Origin: Desulfovibrio sp. ZJ209
Lineage (GTDB): Bacteria > Desulfobacterota > Desulfovibrionia > Desulfovibrionales > Desulfovibrionaceae
Direction of reading: 5' to 3'
Assembly: GCF_011039135.1 (NCBI RefSeq)
Contig: NZ_JAAKEJ010000001.1
Location: 372,001 to 436,000 of the forward strand
DNA: 64,000 bases
A program made the position numbers and the translations under genes. The notes beneath the pieces are model-generated. The model searched no databases. It was not told the origin of the DNA and saw nothing but the letters and a program-made list of their open reading frames with translations. This document shows, in pieces, positions 45,667-54,236 of the stretch; position 1 is the stretch's first letter, and each line of letters begins with the position of its first letter.

Positions 45667-46314
45667 TCAGTGTGCTGCTGCCATGCCGATTTCCCGAGCC
45701 GGATTCCCCAAGACCTTCACACCCGGGGAGACATCCTTCAGCACCACACTGCCCATGCAGAGATACGATTGGCTGCCTATGCTCGTGCGCGGCGCCACGG
45801 CCACATTGCCGCCCATGAAGACTTCATCGCCGATGGCGACATTGCCTGATATATTACAGTGGGAGGAGATGGTCGTATAGTCGCCGATGGAAACATCGTG
45901 TCCCACACAGGCGCTCAAAAGCGTCACAAAGGAACCGACGTTCACATTGACTGTCATGCCAAAGCCGGCCTGGACCAGAATCCCTTCGCCGATGGTGCAG
46001 TGCTGGCCCATGTTGGCATACGGATGGATGGCGGACACAAAGTGCGCACCCCGCCCCTTGAGCATTTGCGCCAGCATTTTTTTGTCTGCCGGGTTGGCCA
46101 CAGCCATGACGAGCACATCATTGGGGCGCGGGGAATAGTCCTGTATGGAGCCGGCCACCCCCACGTCACATGCCTTGCCATGCAAGGGATCTTCCGTATC
46201 GTCCAGAAAACCGCGGATACTCCATTGCGGCCCCTGGATACGGTTTATATCCTGGAGCAGGACGAGGGTTTCACGGCCGCAGCCTCCGGCTCCTACGATG
46301 TACAGGTCCTTCAT
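45667..46314 (-). CDS. Sugar O/N-acyltransferase of the NeuD/PglD family
   Basis: This 215-residue protein has an N-terminal Rossmann-like nucleotide-sugar domain (MKDLYIVGAGGCGRETLVLL) and a C-terminal left-handed beta-helix with hexapeptide repeats (TIGEGILVQAG, VGHDVSIGDYTT, GNVAIGDEVFMGG, SIGSQSYLCMGS). PglD and NeuD acetylate UDP-linked amino sugars or sialic acid. The His of VGHDVSIGD is at the expected catalytic position. The ATG at 46314 has GGAG five bases upstream. It fits a surface-sugar role in this locus. Confidence 0.85.
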   Translation of the reverse strand: MKDLYIVGAGGCGRETLVLLQDINRIQGPQWSIRGFLDDTEDPLHGKACDVGVAGSIQDYSPRPNDVLVMAVANPADKKMLAQMLKGRGAHFVSAIHPYANMGQHCTIGEGILVQAGFGMTVNVNVGSFVTLLSACVGHDVSIGDYTTISSHCNISGNVAIGDEVFMGGNVAVAPRTSIGSQSYLCMGSVVLKDVSPGVKVLGNPAREIGMAAAH

Positions 46315-46380
46315 GACTTCTCCAGTGCAAGAGTCTTTTGCACCGTGCGGGGCGCGTTTTTCGGAGAGTGACCCCGTCTT

Positions 46381-47157
46381 TCAATGGCCGGCAGTGAACA
46401 GATGGGAAACCGCCGTCGGGAGAATGCTCCGCCAATACTCAGGATCATGGCCTCCCGGACTGATATCCAGGCTTGCCGGACAGTCATGGCGGTGGCAGAG
46501 CTCCGCCATGGCGCGCGTTTGCGGCAGGCTCAGCCAATCTTCCTCGCCGCAGAACAGGTGGACTTTTGGCAGCTCCCCCTGCCCCTGCGCAAAAAGAGAA
46601 GCGAAATCCGCATCATTTTTTGTCGCGCCCGCCGCATCAAGAAGCATCTTCCGCATGGTCTTGTTCAGGGCGCAATGCAGTGCGCGCTGCTGGCGATTGG
46701 TGAAAAGCCGGTCATCCGGGGGGATGTGGCAGTCAAAAACGCCGGAAATGGCCGTTGCACTGCCGAAGGCGCGGCTTTGCAATGCCCAGCGCAAGGCCCC
46801 GAAGCCGCCCATGGAAATGCCCAATACAGCGTTTTCAGCCCGCTCGCGTGAAAGCGCCACTGCCTCCGGCAGGGAGAGCAGGAGCTCCTGCAGGAAGTCG
46901 GCCTGCTGCTCATACGCTGAATTGATGAAATAGCCATTGCCGAGGCTCGGGGCAACCACAGCAAAACCCTCCCTGGCCGCCCATTCGCCCAGGCCAAGGG
47001 TGTCCAGAAAAAAACTGCCGTTCTCCATGGCGCAATGGAGTGCCCAGAGACATTTAAAGGGTGGCCGGACGCTGGTGAAGCCGCCCGGCAGGGCGATATC
47101 GACTTCCACGGGACGAAGCAGCGTTGTGGATGGAAAGGTAAGGCGCAAGCGTATCAT
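46381..47157 (-). CDS. Alpha/beta-hydrolase esterase
   Basis: This 258-residue protein of the esterase D type has the nucleophile elbow LGISMGGFGALRWAL, an EDWLSL acidic region and a C-terminal His in SPGGHDPEYWRS. The triad is complete in sequence. It may remove or transfer acyl groups on the glycan or on the carrier proteins of this cluster. It follows the GNAT-like gene by 9 bases. The ribosome site at 47157 is weak. Confidence 0.8.
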   Translation of the reverse strand: MIRLRLTFPSTTLLRPVEVDIALPGGFTSVRPPFKCLWALHCAMENGSFFLDTLGLGEWAAREGFAVVAPSLGNGYFINSAYEQQADFLQELLLSLPEAVALSRERAENAVLGISMGGFGALRWALQSRAFGSATAISGVFDCHIPPDDRLFTNRQQRALHCALNKTMRKMLLDAAGATKNDADFASLFAQGQGELPKVHLFCGEEDWLSLPQTRAMAELCHRHDCPASLDISPGGHDPEYWRSILPTAVSHLFTAGH

Positions 47158-47166
47158 GGGGGCAGC

Positions 47167-48048
47167 CTACACAGAATCTTTACCCTGTTCGTCACCCCAA
47201 AGCAGGTTATGAATGGCGATGCCGTCATGCACTGCCTTGGTTTTGCTGGAACTTTTGATAAGCCTCGTTTTAGAGGCGTCACGCCATCCGTAGTAGCGGT
47301 TGATTTTTATTCCTTCCCGCTTAAAATAGTCGAGCTCAAATATATTCAACGCAAACATCAGGCCGTTACCACCCCGAAAACTTTTGCGCGTTATATCAAA
47401 ATAGCCGTGCAAGATCCCGTTTTCCAGATGAAAATAATGCATAGCTGCGATTACACCGTCCATGCGAATAATCGTTACATTATTTTTGTTAATAGTTTCC
47501 TTGATTTCATCAAGCTCGGGTATATTGTTTTTGACGATATCAAACTCTTCATGGATAAGGTCACGGACCGCCTCTGCGTCCTGCTCCCGTGCGAATGTGG
47601 CCATCTCAAGATAATCCGCAGCAAGAAGCCGCATGCCTTCCAGGATTTTTCCAGTGGGCCAGGGGATTAGCATGCGCAACAATGTATTTCTCGTCGTAAA
47701 GCCGTTCTTCTCCAGTGCAGCGACGACGGGACGGCACCTTTCTTCCCGGCCGATGACGGAGGTGCGGATGGGACAGCCCGGGTTTCGGCCGGCGAGGAGT
47801 GCCGGCAGGTCTGCTGTGAGGGCCTCCGGGCTTGCGGAGAGAAAATACAAGGTGTGCATCACCCCATGAGAGGGCGTGAGAAGAAACAGCGATTGCCCGG
47901 ACTGGAGAAAAAAGCACTCGCTGTTCTCAATTTTTTTGCAGACCTGGCGATTATCCAAAAAAAGATTGCTGACACGGAAGGGTGTCTTTTGTTTTAGCGC
48001 ATCGCAGGCTGCAAAAAAGTTTTTATCGTTGGCGCGTTCCACAGTCAT
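47167..48048 (-). CDS. GNAT-like protein (unassigned)
   Basis: This 293-residue protein has a C-terminal half resembling GNAT folds (MATFAREQDAEAVRDLIHEE, then VIAAMHYFHLENGILHGYFD and FRGGNGLMFALNIFELDYF). The N-terminal half is divergent. It is likely an acyltransferase acting in the same acylation pathway as the neighbouring SDR and KAS III enzymes. ATG 48048 sits directly behind AAAAGGA; GTG 48042 is an alternative. It is 6 bases downstream of the SDR gene. Confidence 0.6.
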   Translation of the reverse strand: MTVERANDKNFFAACDALKQKTPFRVSNLFLDNRQVCKKIENSECFFLQSGQSLFLLTPSHGVMHTLYFLSASPEALTADLPALLAGRNPGCPIRTSVIGREERCRPVVAALEKNGFTTRNTLLRMLIPWPTGKILEGMRLLAADYLEMATFAREQDAEAVRDLIHEEFDIVKNNIPELDEIKETINKNNVTIIRMDGVIAAMHYFHLENGILHGYFDITRKSFRGGNGLMFALNIFELDYFKREGIKINRYYGWRDASKTRLIKSSSKTKAVHDGIAIHNLLWGDEQGKDSV

Positions 48049-48053
48049 TCCTT

Positions 48054-48824
48054 TTAGCAGGCCGCTCCGCCGTTGACAGCCCAGCTGACCCCGTTGATGT
48101 GCTGCGCGGCATCCCCCAGCAGGAAGAGAACCACCTTTGCCACCTCTTCAGGGGTGACGAGCCCGAGCGGCTGGTACCCGCTGCTTTTCAGGGATTCCTC
48201 AACGCTTCCGGTGATCTCGTTGAGGCCAGCAAGGCGCGGTGTATCCACGAATGCCGGCCTGACGGCGTTGACCCTGACATTGCGGGGCCCGAGCTCCGCG
48301 GCAAGGCAGCGCACGGAAGCCTCAAGGGCGGCTTTGGAAGCGGCGTAAAGCGTCAGGTATTTTTGGAATTCCGTACTCGCCAGGGAAGAAATGGCCACAA
48401 TGCGCAAGGGCTGCTGCTTGGGCTTGCCCTTCATCAGGGCCTTGACCATCTCCAGAAATGCGAAGCAACTGCCGTTCATCGCCTGGAACATGTCGGCGAT
48501 CTCGAGATCGCGCAGGCGCCCCGTCCTGCCAAGGCCCACGCACCATACCAGCCCGTCAATGACACCCAGCCGTTGTTTCAGCTCTTCAACAAGGGGCCCC
48601 ACGGTTTCCAGTTGGGTCGCGTCAAAGGGCACAGCCTCGTGCGTGGCCGGGGCCAGTGTGGCTTTTACATCCTGAAGAGCCTGCTCCGTGCGGGCCATGA
48701 GGACGACATGGGCGCCGGCGTCTGCCAGCAGCTGCGCGACGCTCTTGCCTATGCCCGATGTGGCGCCCGCCACGAGGAAGGTCTTGCCGGCCAGTTCGCC
48801 ATTGCAATGGGAGGAGGTGGGCAT
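48054..48824 (-). CDS. SDR oxidoreductase (FabG-like)
   Basis: This 256-residue short-chain dehydrogenase has the TGxxxGxG motif as VAGATSGIGKSVA, a short VWCVG motif, the catalytic Ser region VAISSLAS with YAASKAALEAS (Tyr and Lys), and a typical C-terminus GVSWAVNGGAAC. As in FabG, 3-oxoacyl-ACP reduction is likely given that KAS III and carrier proteins are encoded next to it. The ATG at 48824 has AGGG eight bases upstream and lies four bases from the KAS III stop. Confidence 0.88.
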   Translation of the reverse strand: MPTSSHCNGELAGKTFLVAGATSGIGKSVAQLLADAGAHVVLMARTEQALQDVKATLAPATHEAVPFDATQLETVGPLVEELKQRLGVIDGLVWCVGLGRTGRLRDLEIADMFQAMNGSCFAFLEMVKALMKGKPKQQPLRIVAISSLASTEFQKYLTLYAASKAALEASVRCLAAELGPRNVRVNAVRPAFVDTPRLAGLNEITGSVEESLKSSGYQPLGLVTPEEVAKVVLFLLGDAAQHINGVSWAVNGGAAC

Positions 48825-48827
48825 CTG

Positions 48828-49934
48828 TCAGTCCCTTGTGATATAGCCTTCGTCAAAACGGCGGTCCGTCCTGAAGATAGGCTGGATGACCGAGGCGTCA
48901 ATGTCGAAACTCGCAATGCCCCAGGAGAGGCCGATGCCATAGGCGCATGCCAGCAGCGAGAGCATCCCCGCGCTCCGGCCGCCGTAGGCATCGGCAATGG
49001 TGAGGGGCACCGATGCGCCGCTGGTATTGGCATAACGGTCCAGCGAAAGGGGCACCTGCGCTTCATCCGCGCCCACCCTTTTGGCTATCGTCCTGACGAT
49101 CTGCCTGTTGGCCTGGTGCAGGACAAGTCCGTCATAGCTGCTGATGGGCCTGCCGGTGCGCTCGAGAAACTCCTTGATGGCATCCACCACAGTGGTGGTA
49201 GAAAAAGCCGTGATCTCAGGGCCATCCATATACTGGTTTCCCTTGGGTGGCGGAACGGTGATCTGCTGCCCGTTGGAAAGGCGCAGGGTTTTGCCCTTGC
49301 GCCAGTTGTTCCTGGAGCCGGCCGAGGGGTTGAACAGATATTCATAGCCTGAGCCGTCGCTCAAAAGGGACAGGTCTATGGGGGAATTGTCCCGGTTTTC
49401 CAGCAGCAGCGCTGTTGTGCCCTCTCCAAAAAGGAAGACGCTCTCCTCGAGTAGCACCTCTTTGTACGGCACGCAGGACCAGACATTGTCCCCGGAAATC
49501 ATGGCGACCCTGTTGATATGCGCCTGCTGCAAAAGCGACGCGCACACCGCGAGCCCGTAGGGGAAGCTGGAGCAACCCAGCGTGATGTCAAACGCCATGC
49601 AGGCAGCAGGCAGCCCGAGGCGCTTGTGCATCACGAAGGCATTGCCCGTTCCGGGATTGAAATCCGGCATCTGTGAAAGATAGATCAGGGCATCCAGGCT
49701 GTTGGCTTCCCATCCCGCAATAGCAAGAGCCCTTTCCACTGCGGCATGGCCAAGATCGGTGGTCGTTTGTTCGATGAGCGAGACCTGCCGTTGCCGGATG
49801 CCGATTTTTTTGACAAAGCTTCTGACATAGGCGGCATGCTCGAGGCCCGGGTCTTCATTCACACACTGTGTAAACTCCGGGACTGCGCATGTAAGCGCGG
49901 CGATGCCCACATTGTCAAAATGCAGGATGGCCAT
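48828..49934 (-). CDS. 3-oxoacyl-ACP synthase III family protein, copy 1
   Basis: This 368-residue thiolase-fold enzyme has the catalytic Cys in DITLGCSSFPYGLAV, His in LVLHQANRQIV and Asn in YANTSGASVPLTI, the Cys-His-Asn triad of FabH. It condenses acyl-CoA with malonyl-ACP, or acts as an acyltransferase as some KAS III relatives do. The C-terminus SWGIASFDID matches the family. The ATG at 49934 is one base from the stop of an acyl carrier protein gene, which is probably its partner. This pairing is outside the usual fatty acid synthesis cluster. Confidence 0.88.
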   Translation of the reverse strand: MAILHFDNVGIAALTCAVPEFTQCVNEDPGLEHAAYVRSFVKKIGIRQRQVSLIEQTTTDLGHAAVERALAIAGWEANSLDALIYLSQMPDFNPGTGNAFVMHKRLGLPAACMAFDITLGCSSFPYGLAVCASLLQQAHINRVAMISGDNVWSCVPYKEVLLEESVFLFGEGTTALLLENRDNSPIDLSLLSDGSGYEYLFNPSAGSRNNWRKGKTLRLSNGQQITVPPPKGNQYMDGPEITAFSTTTVVDAIKEFLERTGRPISSYDGLVLHQANRQIVRTIAKRVGADEAQVPLSLDRYANTSGASVPLTIADAYGGRSAGMLSLLACAYGIGLSWGIASFDIDASVIQPIFRTDRRFDEGYITRD

Positions 49935-50162
49935 CTATGCCTCTGGTGCCATGACGGCGAGCATGTCCTGGATGCGTTCAAAAGCCCGGACTTCCTGCCC
50001 ACTGATCTTGCGGTTGAATTCGTCGCCCAGCATGACCACGAAGGACAGCGCCGAGAGCGAATCCCATTCGTCCAGATCGTCAAGCCTGGTTTCAGGGGTG
50101 AGGGTGCCTTCGTCAAGCTCCATGATGTCTTCGAGCAGGGCCAGCTTTTCCTTGGTGTCCAT
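49935..50162 (-). CDS. Acyl carrier protein, copy 1
   Basis: This 75-residue acidic protein has the phosphopantetheine site DEWDSLSALSF with the Ser in DSL at about residue 35, and MLGDEFNRKISGQEV around helix III. The size fits a discrete ACP. The ATG at 50162 has AGGG eight bases upstream. It lies between two KAS III genes and probably carries the growing or activated acyl group. Confidence 0.88.
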   Translation of the reverse strand: MDTKEKLALLEDIMELDEGTLTPETRLDDLDEWDSLSALSFVVMLGDEFNRKISGQEVRAFERIQDMLAVMAPEA

Positions 50163-50176
50163 AGAGAATCCCTCGT

Positions 50177-51283
50177 TCAGATGTTCGTTGCGGCAGGAGT
50201 GATGCAGCCGTTGCCGGGATGTTCGATCAATTCGCAGAAGTCCATTCCGCCCAGGCGACAGATGGCGGCAGCCAGGGACAGTCCGGCCCCGAATGCCGAA
50301 AAGCAGACAAGGAACTTTTCGGTCAACAGGCGTGAGCCGAGGTTGAACGCCACGTTGACAGGAATGGTCGAGCAGGAGGAATTGCCAAAATTCTCCACGA
50401 TGTTGTTGAAAAGAATTTCGCGCGGCACGTTCATGAGATCCGCAAGTTTCTGGAGCATGAAACGGTTGGGCTGGTGGGTGAGATGGTATTGAAGCGCCTT
50501 CTTTTCCACGCCCGCATAGGCGCACACCTCTTCCACCAGCGGGGGCACGCTTTCCATGACGAACTGGAACACGGCGGTGCCGTCCATGTGCATGTCGTTG
50601 AGGGAGCGGAAATTCCCCATCTCGTCACGGGCCGGCACGGCCGTTTCTGCGGTGGCCGGCATGCGGCAGCCCCCGGCGGGCACAATGAGCGCATCGCGGC
50701 GGCTGCCGTCATTGCGAAACACGAAATGGATGGTGTCCTCCGGGTCGTCGCTTTTGCAGATGACCGCGACGCCCGCGGCATCGCCGCAAAGAGGGTAGGT
50801 GTTCCTGTCCTGCTTGTTGGCGCGGCATGAGCCGCCGTCCGTGACGATGAGCACAACCTCGTCCATGGCGCCCGAGGCCACCTGGCAGCACGCGGCGTAC
50901 AGGCCTGAAATAAAGCCGATGCAGTTTTCATACATATCGGCGCAATAGACATCCTGTGGCAAGCCAAGCTGGCCATGGATGACCTTGCTGTTGCCCGGGA
51001 GGGGGTGGTCCCCCATTTGCGCGACAACGATGATGCCCTGCACCTTGTCCTTGTGCAGCCAGCCCCTCTCGAAAAGATGGTTCATGGTGAAGGACGCGAG
51101 GTCGCACGGCGTCGTTGCCGCGTCGGCAATACGGTGCTCCTTGAAGCCCATCACGCGGCCGAGGCGCTGGGAACTTTTTTCCGGAAAGGGAAACTCCTTG
51201 AGCTCGTCCTCAAACTTGTAGACCTGCCGGGGCACAATGGCACAGATGCCGCGGAGCCTGACACCATGGATGGTTGCCTTCAT
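50177..51283 (-). CDS. 3-oxoacyl-ACP synthase III family protein, copy 2
   Basis: This 368-residue KAS III relative has the catalytic Cys in YENCIGFISGLYAA, His in LTHQPNRFMLQKL and Asn in ENFGNSSCSTIPVNV. Its sequence is divergent from copy 1, so they are unlikely to be a recent duplication and probably act on different acyl groups. The ATG at 51283 overlaps the stop of the upstream carrier protein gene by four bases (ATGA), a strong sign of a KS-ACP partnership. Confidence 0.87.
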   Translation of the reverse strand: MKATIHGVRLRGICAIVPRQVYKFEDELKEFPFPEKSSQRLGRVMGFKEHRIADAATTPCDLASFTMNHLFERGWLHKDKVQGIIVVAQMGDHPLPGNSKVIHGQLGLPQDVYCADMYENCIGFISGLYAACCQVASGAMDEVVLIVTDGGSCRANKQDRNTYPLCGDAAGVAVICKSDDPEDTIHFVFRNDGSRRDALIVPAGGCRMPATAETAVPARDEMGNFRSLNDMHMDGTAVFQFVMESVPPLVEEVCAYAGVEKKALQYHLTHQPNRFMLQKLADLMNVPREILFNNIVENFGNSSCSTIPVNVAFNLGSRLLTEKFLVCFSAFGAGLSLAAAICRLGGMDFCELIEHPGNGCITPAATNI

Positions 51284-51531
51284 TCCCGTTCCGCCCTCTT
51301 GCTGCTTTTGGGGCTGCGCCGGACAAGGGCAGAGATATTTTTCACCGAGCTGAAATTTTCCGGCACGATCTCGAGGGCGGAAATGACCACGGAAAAAGTG
51401 CTCTCCAGTTCCGCCACAAGCGTGACCACGTCAAAACTGTCAAGGTAGCCGTTTTCCACAAAATCGACATCTTCCTCAAAGTCAAAACCCGGCTGGATGT
51501 CTTTCAGTATTTTCAATATCTGTTCTTCCAT
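51280..51531 (-). CDS. Acyl carrier protein, copy 2
   Basis: This 83-residue protein has the phosphopantetheine region FVENGYLDSFDVVTLV with the Ser in LDSFD, and an acidic first helix. The family resembles D-alanyl carrier and PKS/NRPS-type discrete carriers rather than housekeeping AcpP. The ATG at 51531 has GAGG eight bases upstream; a GTG three bases earlier is also in frame. The C-terminus overlaps the KAS III start. Confidence 0.85.
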   Translation of the reverse strand: MEEQILKILKDIQPGFDFEEDVDFVENGYLDSFDVVTLVAELESTFSVVISALEIVPENFSSVKNISALVRRSPKSSKRAERE

Positions 51532-51543
51532 CACGCCGTCCTC

Positions 51544-53556
51544 TTATGTTTGCGTCCCCGCCGGGGCGAGATTCCTAAGTTTATTGGTGTTCCGAAAAAA
51601 TTCCAGCGCGAATTGCGGATATGCTTCGCTTGCCTGGTCCAGAAATGAAGAATCCCCTTCCTCGGCAGCGATTTTGAGGTAGGCGACAAAGATATGTTCC
51701 GCAAGCGAGGAAAAATTGCGAAAATATCTGTTATTGAAATGGTCGTTATAGGCCTTCAATGCATGGAGCTCCCCCATGCCGTGGATGCGCCAGTGCGCGA
51801 GCGGATCCACGAAGGATTTTGCATACATGGCGTTCCCATGCCTGCGGTACACGCCCATCACTTCCGGCAGGAAGCCGATACGCCCTTTTTCGGCATGGAG
51901 CATATGCCAATACCAGTCCGCCGGGCAGATATCATACCTGAACCAGGATGGCAGCCCCTCGGTAAATCGCCATCGGTACATGACGGAATTCGTCTGGATA
52001 AAGTTCCCCTTGGTGAGGTCCGCAAGATAAAATTCTGCATTGCTGCGGCGCGGAAGCTGGGAAAGCGGGGGAAAGATGAAAGGCTGATGCCCGTCTTCAA
52101 AGAGGACATACACCGGGTGAAAGCAGAGCGCGCAATTTTCGTGGGTCTCCAGATACTCGACCTGCTTCTGGAGCTTGCGCATATCGGAAAAGAAGTCATC
52201 CCCGTCGCAGAGCGCGGCATACTTCGTTCTGCACCGCATGAACAGGCCGCGCACATTCTCCTGGGGCTCGCGCCGGGACAACAGCACCGGCTGTATGGAA
52301 GGATGCTTCTTCGCATATTCACTTAGAATTGACGGCGTCGCGTCGCTTGAACAATGGTCAAGCACGATATGGCGGACGGGAAACTCCGTCTGCTGGGCCA
52401 ATACACTTTTCAGGCAATCTTCAATGTACTCCTCATGATTATAGGTCATGGTGAGCACTGTCAGCTCAACGGGCTGCTGGGGTTCTCCTATATGCCCTAT
52501 GCCGCCCGCTTCCCCTTCACCCAGCCCTGCAAGCAATTGCCGCTGGACTTGGGTGAGGATGGGCGCATCATTCGTATACCGGGTGCGCAAGGCGCTGGCC
52601 ACAGCAGCGGGCAGCTGGGCGATGAAGCTCTCCAGCCGTTCCGGGGCAAGGGGCGTATCGGGCTCTGCCTGCAGGCCTTCCCGGAGCCATTGGGGGGCAT
52701 CCAGTGCCCCAGCTGCCAGCCCCAGTTCCTTTTCCAGCAGAGCGCGGTCCCCGGAACTTTCCTGCTGGAATTTTTTGCGCAACGCCAAGGGACTTGCAAC
52801 ATCTGTGCCCCATATCGTGTCCTGCTGGAGCAATGTTTTGCCGAAGGTCCCCTCGTCCAGGGGAGGCCAGGAATTTCTGCGCACTTCCGCCGCCCCGCAC
52901 AGCACCCGGGCCGCCTGTGAGCTGAAGCAGAGCGGATGGAGCATGGGCCAATCCCGTGTGTCGCCGGGCTCACGCCGGAGGAAGGCATAGACCTGCCCGG
53001 CAAGTTCCGGCACAGCAATGGTTTGCGGGTCCTCCTGCAGGTTTGCAAGGAGCTGGACATTGTCTGCGCCATATGCCGCGCGCGCATGAAGCAGGACGCC
53101 ATGCAGGCTGCCATAGGCCGCCATGAATCTCTCGCCGCGCCCGGGCTCGAGAACGAGTGATTCCCGGTAGCGCTGTTCCAGGGAGAGCAGGGGGCGCCCG
53201 AGGATGAGCAGTGTCTTGATGGCGTACGTACCGATATCGGTATATTCGTGCAGGATGCGATGGAAGCCATCATGGCGCTCAAGGAAGGGGCTCGCGCCAA
53301 AAAGGAGGACATCCTTGCCGCCGGCTAGCTGGCCGTCTATCTGCGCCAGCCGCTTCCTCATCGTTGGCGAGAGCGAGGCAGCCTTTTCATGGGGGCGCCA
53401 GATAAAATCATGGGTCGGCACAAGCCGACATGTCCAGGGATTAAAAGGGCCGAGTTCAAGCCCCTGGGCTGCCAGGCGTTCTTTGTTGGCGTGAAACGTG
53501 GCGTGGAGCCACAGGGCGGAGGAGCTGAGGTCCTGGACGAGGTAGAGCGTGCTCAT
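51544..53556 (-). CDS. Two-domain protein: unknown N-terminus plus GT2 glycosyltransferase
   Basis: This 670-residue protein has a C-terminal GT2 domain (about 370-600) starting VELTVLTMTYNHEEYIEDCL with the DxD-like CDGDDFF and a later DWYWHMLHAEKG block. The N-terminal 350 residues are a separate domain with no clear family (FIWRPHEKAASLSPTMRK, FGASPFLERHDGFHRIL). Its style is like that of formyl- or sulfotransferase-like proteins in sugar loci, but I cannot assign it. The ATG at 53556 has a weak site. It leads the ACP/KAS operon and lies about 180 bases behind a good promoter. Confidence 0.78.
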   Translation of the reverse strand: MSTLYLVQDLSSSALWLHATFHANKERLAAQGLELGPFNPWTCRLVPTHDFIWRPHEKAASLSPTMRKRLAQIDGQLAGGKDVLLFGASPFLERHDGFHRILHEYTDIGTYAIKTLLILGRPLLSLEQRYRESLVLEPGRGERFMAAYGSLHGVLLHARAAYGADNVQLLANLQEDPQTIAVPELAGQVYAFLRREPGDTRDWPMLHPLCFSSQAARVLCGAAEVRRNSWPPLDEGTFGKTLLQQDTIWGTDVASPLALRKKFQQESSGDRALLEKELGLAAGALDAPQWLREGLQAEPDTPLAPERLESFIAQLPAAVASALRTRYTNDAPILTQVQRQLLAGLGEGEAGGIGHIGEPQQPVELTVLTMTYNHEEYIEDCLKSVLAQQTEFPVRHIVLDHCSSDATPSILSEYAKKHPSIQPVLLSRREPQENVRGLFMRCRTKYAALCDGDDFFSDMRKLQKQVEYLETHENCALCFHPVYVLFEDGHQPFIFPPLSQLPRRSNAEFYLADLTKGNFIQTNSVMYRWRFTEGLPSWFRYDICPADWYWHMLHAEKGRIGFLPEVMGVYRRHGNAMYAKSFVDPLAHWRIHGMGELHALKAYNDHFNNRYFRNFSSLAEHIFVAYLKIAAEEGDSSFLDQASEAYPQFALEFFRNTNKLRNLAPAGTQT

Positions 53557-53741
53557 TTCACTGTACACCAATGCCTGGGTGTGGAGCGCCCCATGTCCGC
53601 ACTGCCGCCGGGGCGCAGAAAGGTGAAGGGATTTGGCAAGGCAGGTTTGGAAGAAGTGCTCCCAGCGGGATGATTTGTTTCTGGCACCGGCACAAGAGAT
53701 CCGCATCCACGGCTGAAGGCACACGGCAGAAAATTTTTAAA

Positions 53742-53770
53742 AAAATACTAGAAAATTTCCAAAGCGTCAA
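53742..53770 (-). promoter_or_regulatory. Sigma-70 promoter of GT2-ACP-KAS operon
   Basis: On the minus strand TTGACG and TATTTT are 17 bases apart. The transcript would carry a leader of about 180 bases before the ATG at 53556. Confidence 0.5.
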
Positions 53771-54089
53771 TGTATCTGGGGAAAGCCGCGCTCTCCCAGG
53801 AGATGCCCCGTGTGAGCGGGCAGTGCGAAGCCTCTTTGCGGGCAAGCCCGGTTTTGGGGCAGGGCACGCTTTCGGCAGCCCCGGCGCACGGGGCCTGCAC
53901 GCGGCGTAAAGGCCCCTGCGCAGGCAGGCGTGAGGCAGTGTGCGCCCGGCCATTGCGGAAAGCCTGCGCCCCATTGCCATGGTCGCCGCGGGCGCCGCAT
54001 GGCGCACGCCTGTGGTGAGAAAGGGCGGAGCCCCACCACCGTTTCGCGGGACGGCGGCGGCCCGCGCATGCCGCCGCCCCGTGGCGGGC

Positions 54090-54117
54090 TTGCGCTCGGG
54101 GCGCGCTTTGATATAGT
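54090..54117 (+). promoter_or_regulatory. Sigma-70 promoter of the WbaP-like gene
   Basis: TTGCGC and TATAGT are spaced by 16 bases. The start would be near 54124, about 113 bases before the ATG. The same hexamers recur in the promoter at 60705-60733. Confidence 0.6.
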
Positions 54118-54236
54118 GGCCCTCGCGCATTCCGCAAAAACGTACGGCAGGGGCTGGCCCATGCCGGGGAGTGCTGCGGCCGCGCCCGGGACTGTCCCGG
54201 GGGCGGGCAGCCGCACAATCTTTGCCAAGGGCAGCC

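Larger units (their letters stand above)
53557..54236. other. Divergent promoter region of the polysaccharide locus
   Basis: About 680 bp lie between the start of the GT2 operon and the WbaP-like gene. The left part (53720-53775) is AT-rich and the right part is very GC-rich. It holds one promoter in each direction and no convincing gene. Confidence 0.6.
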
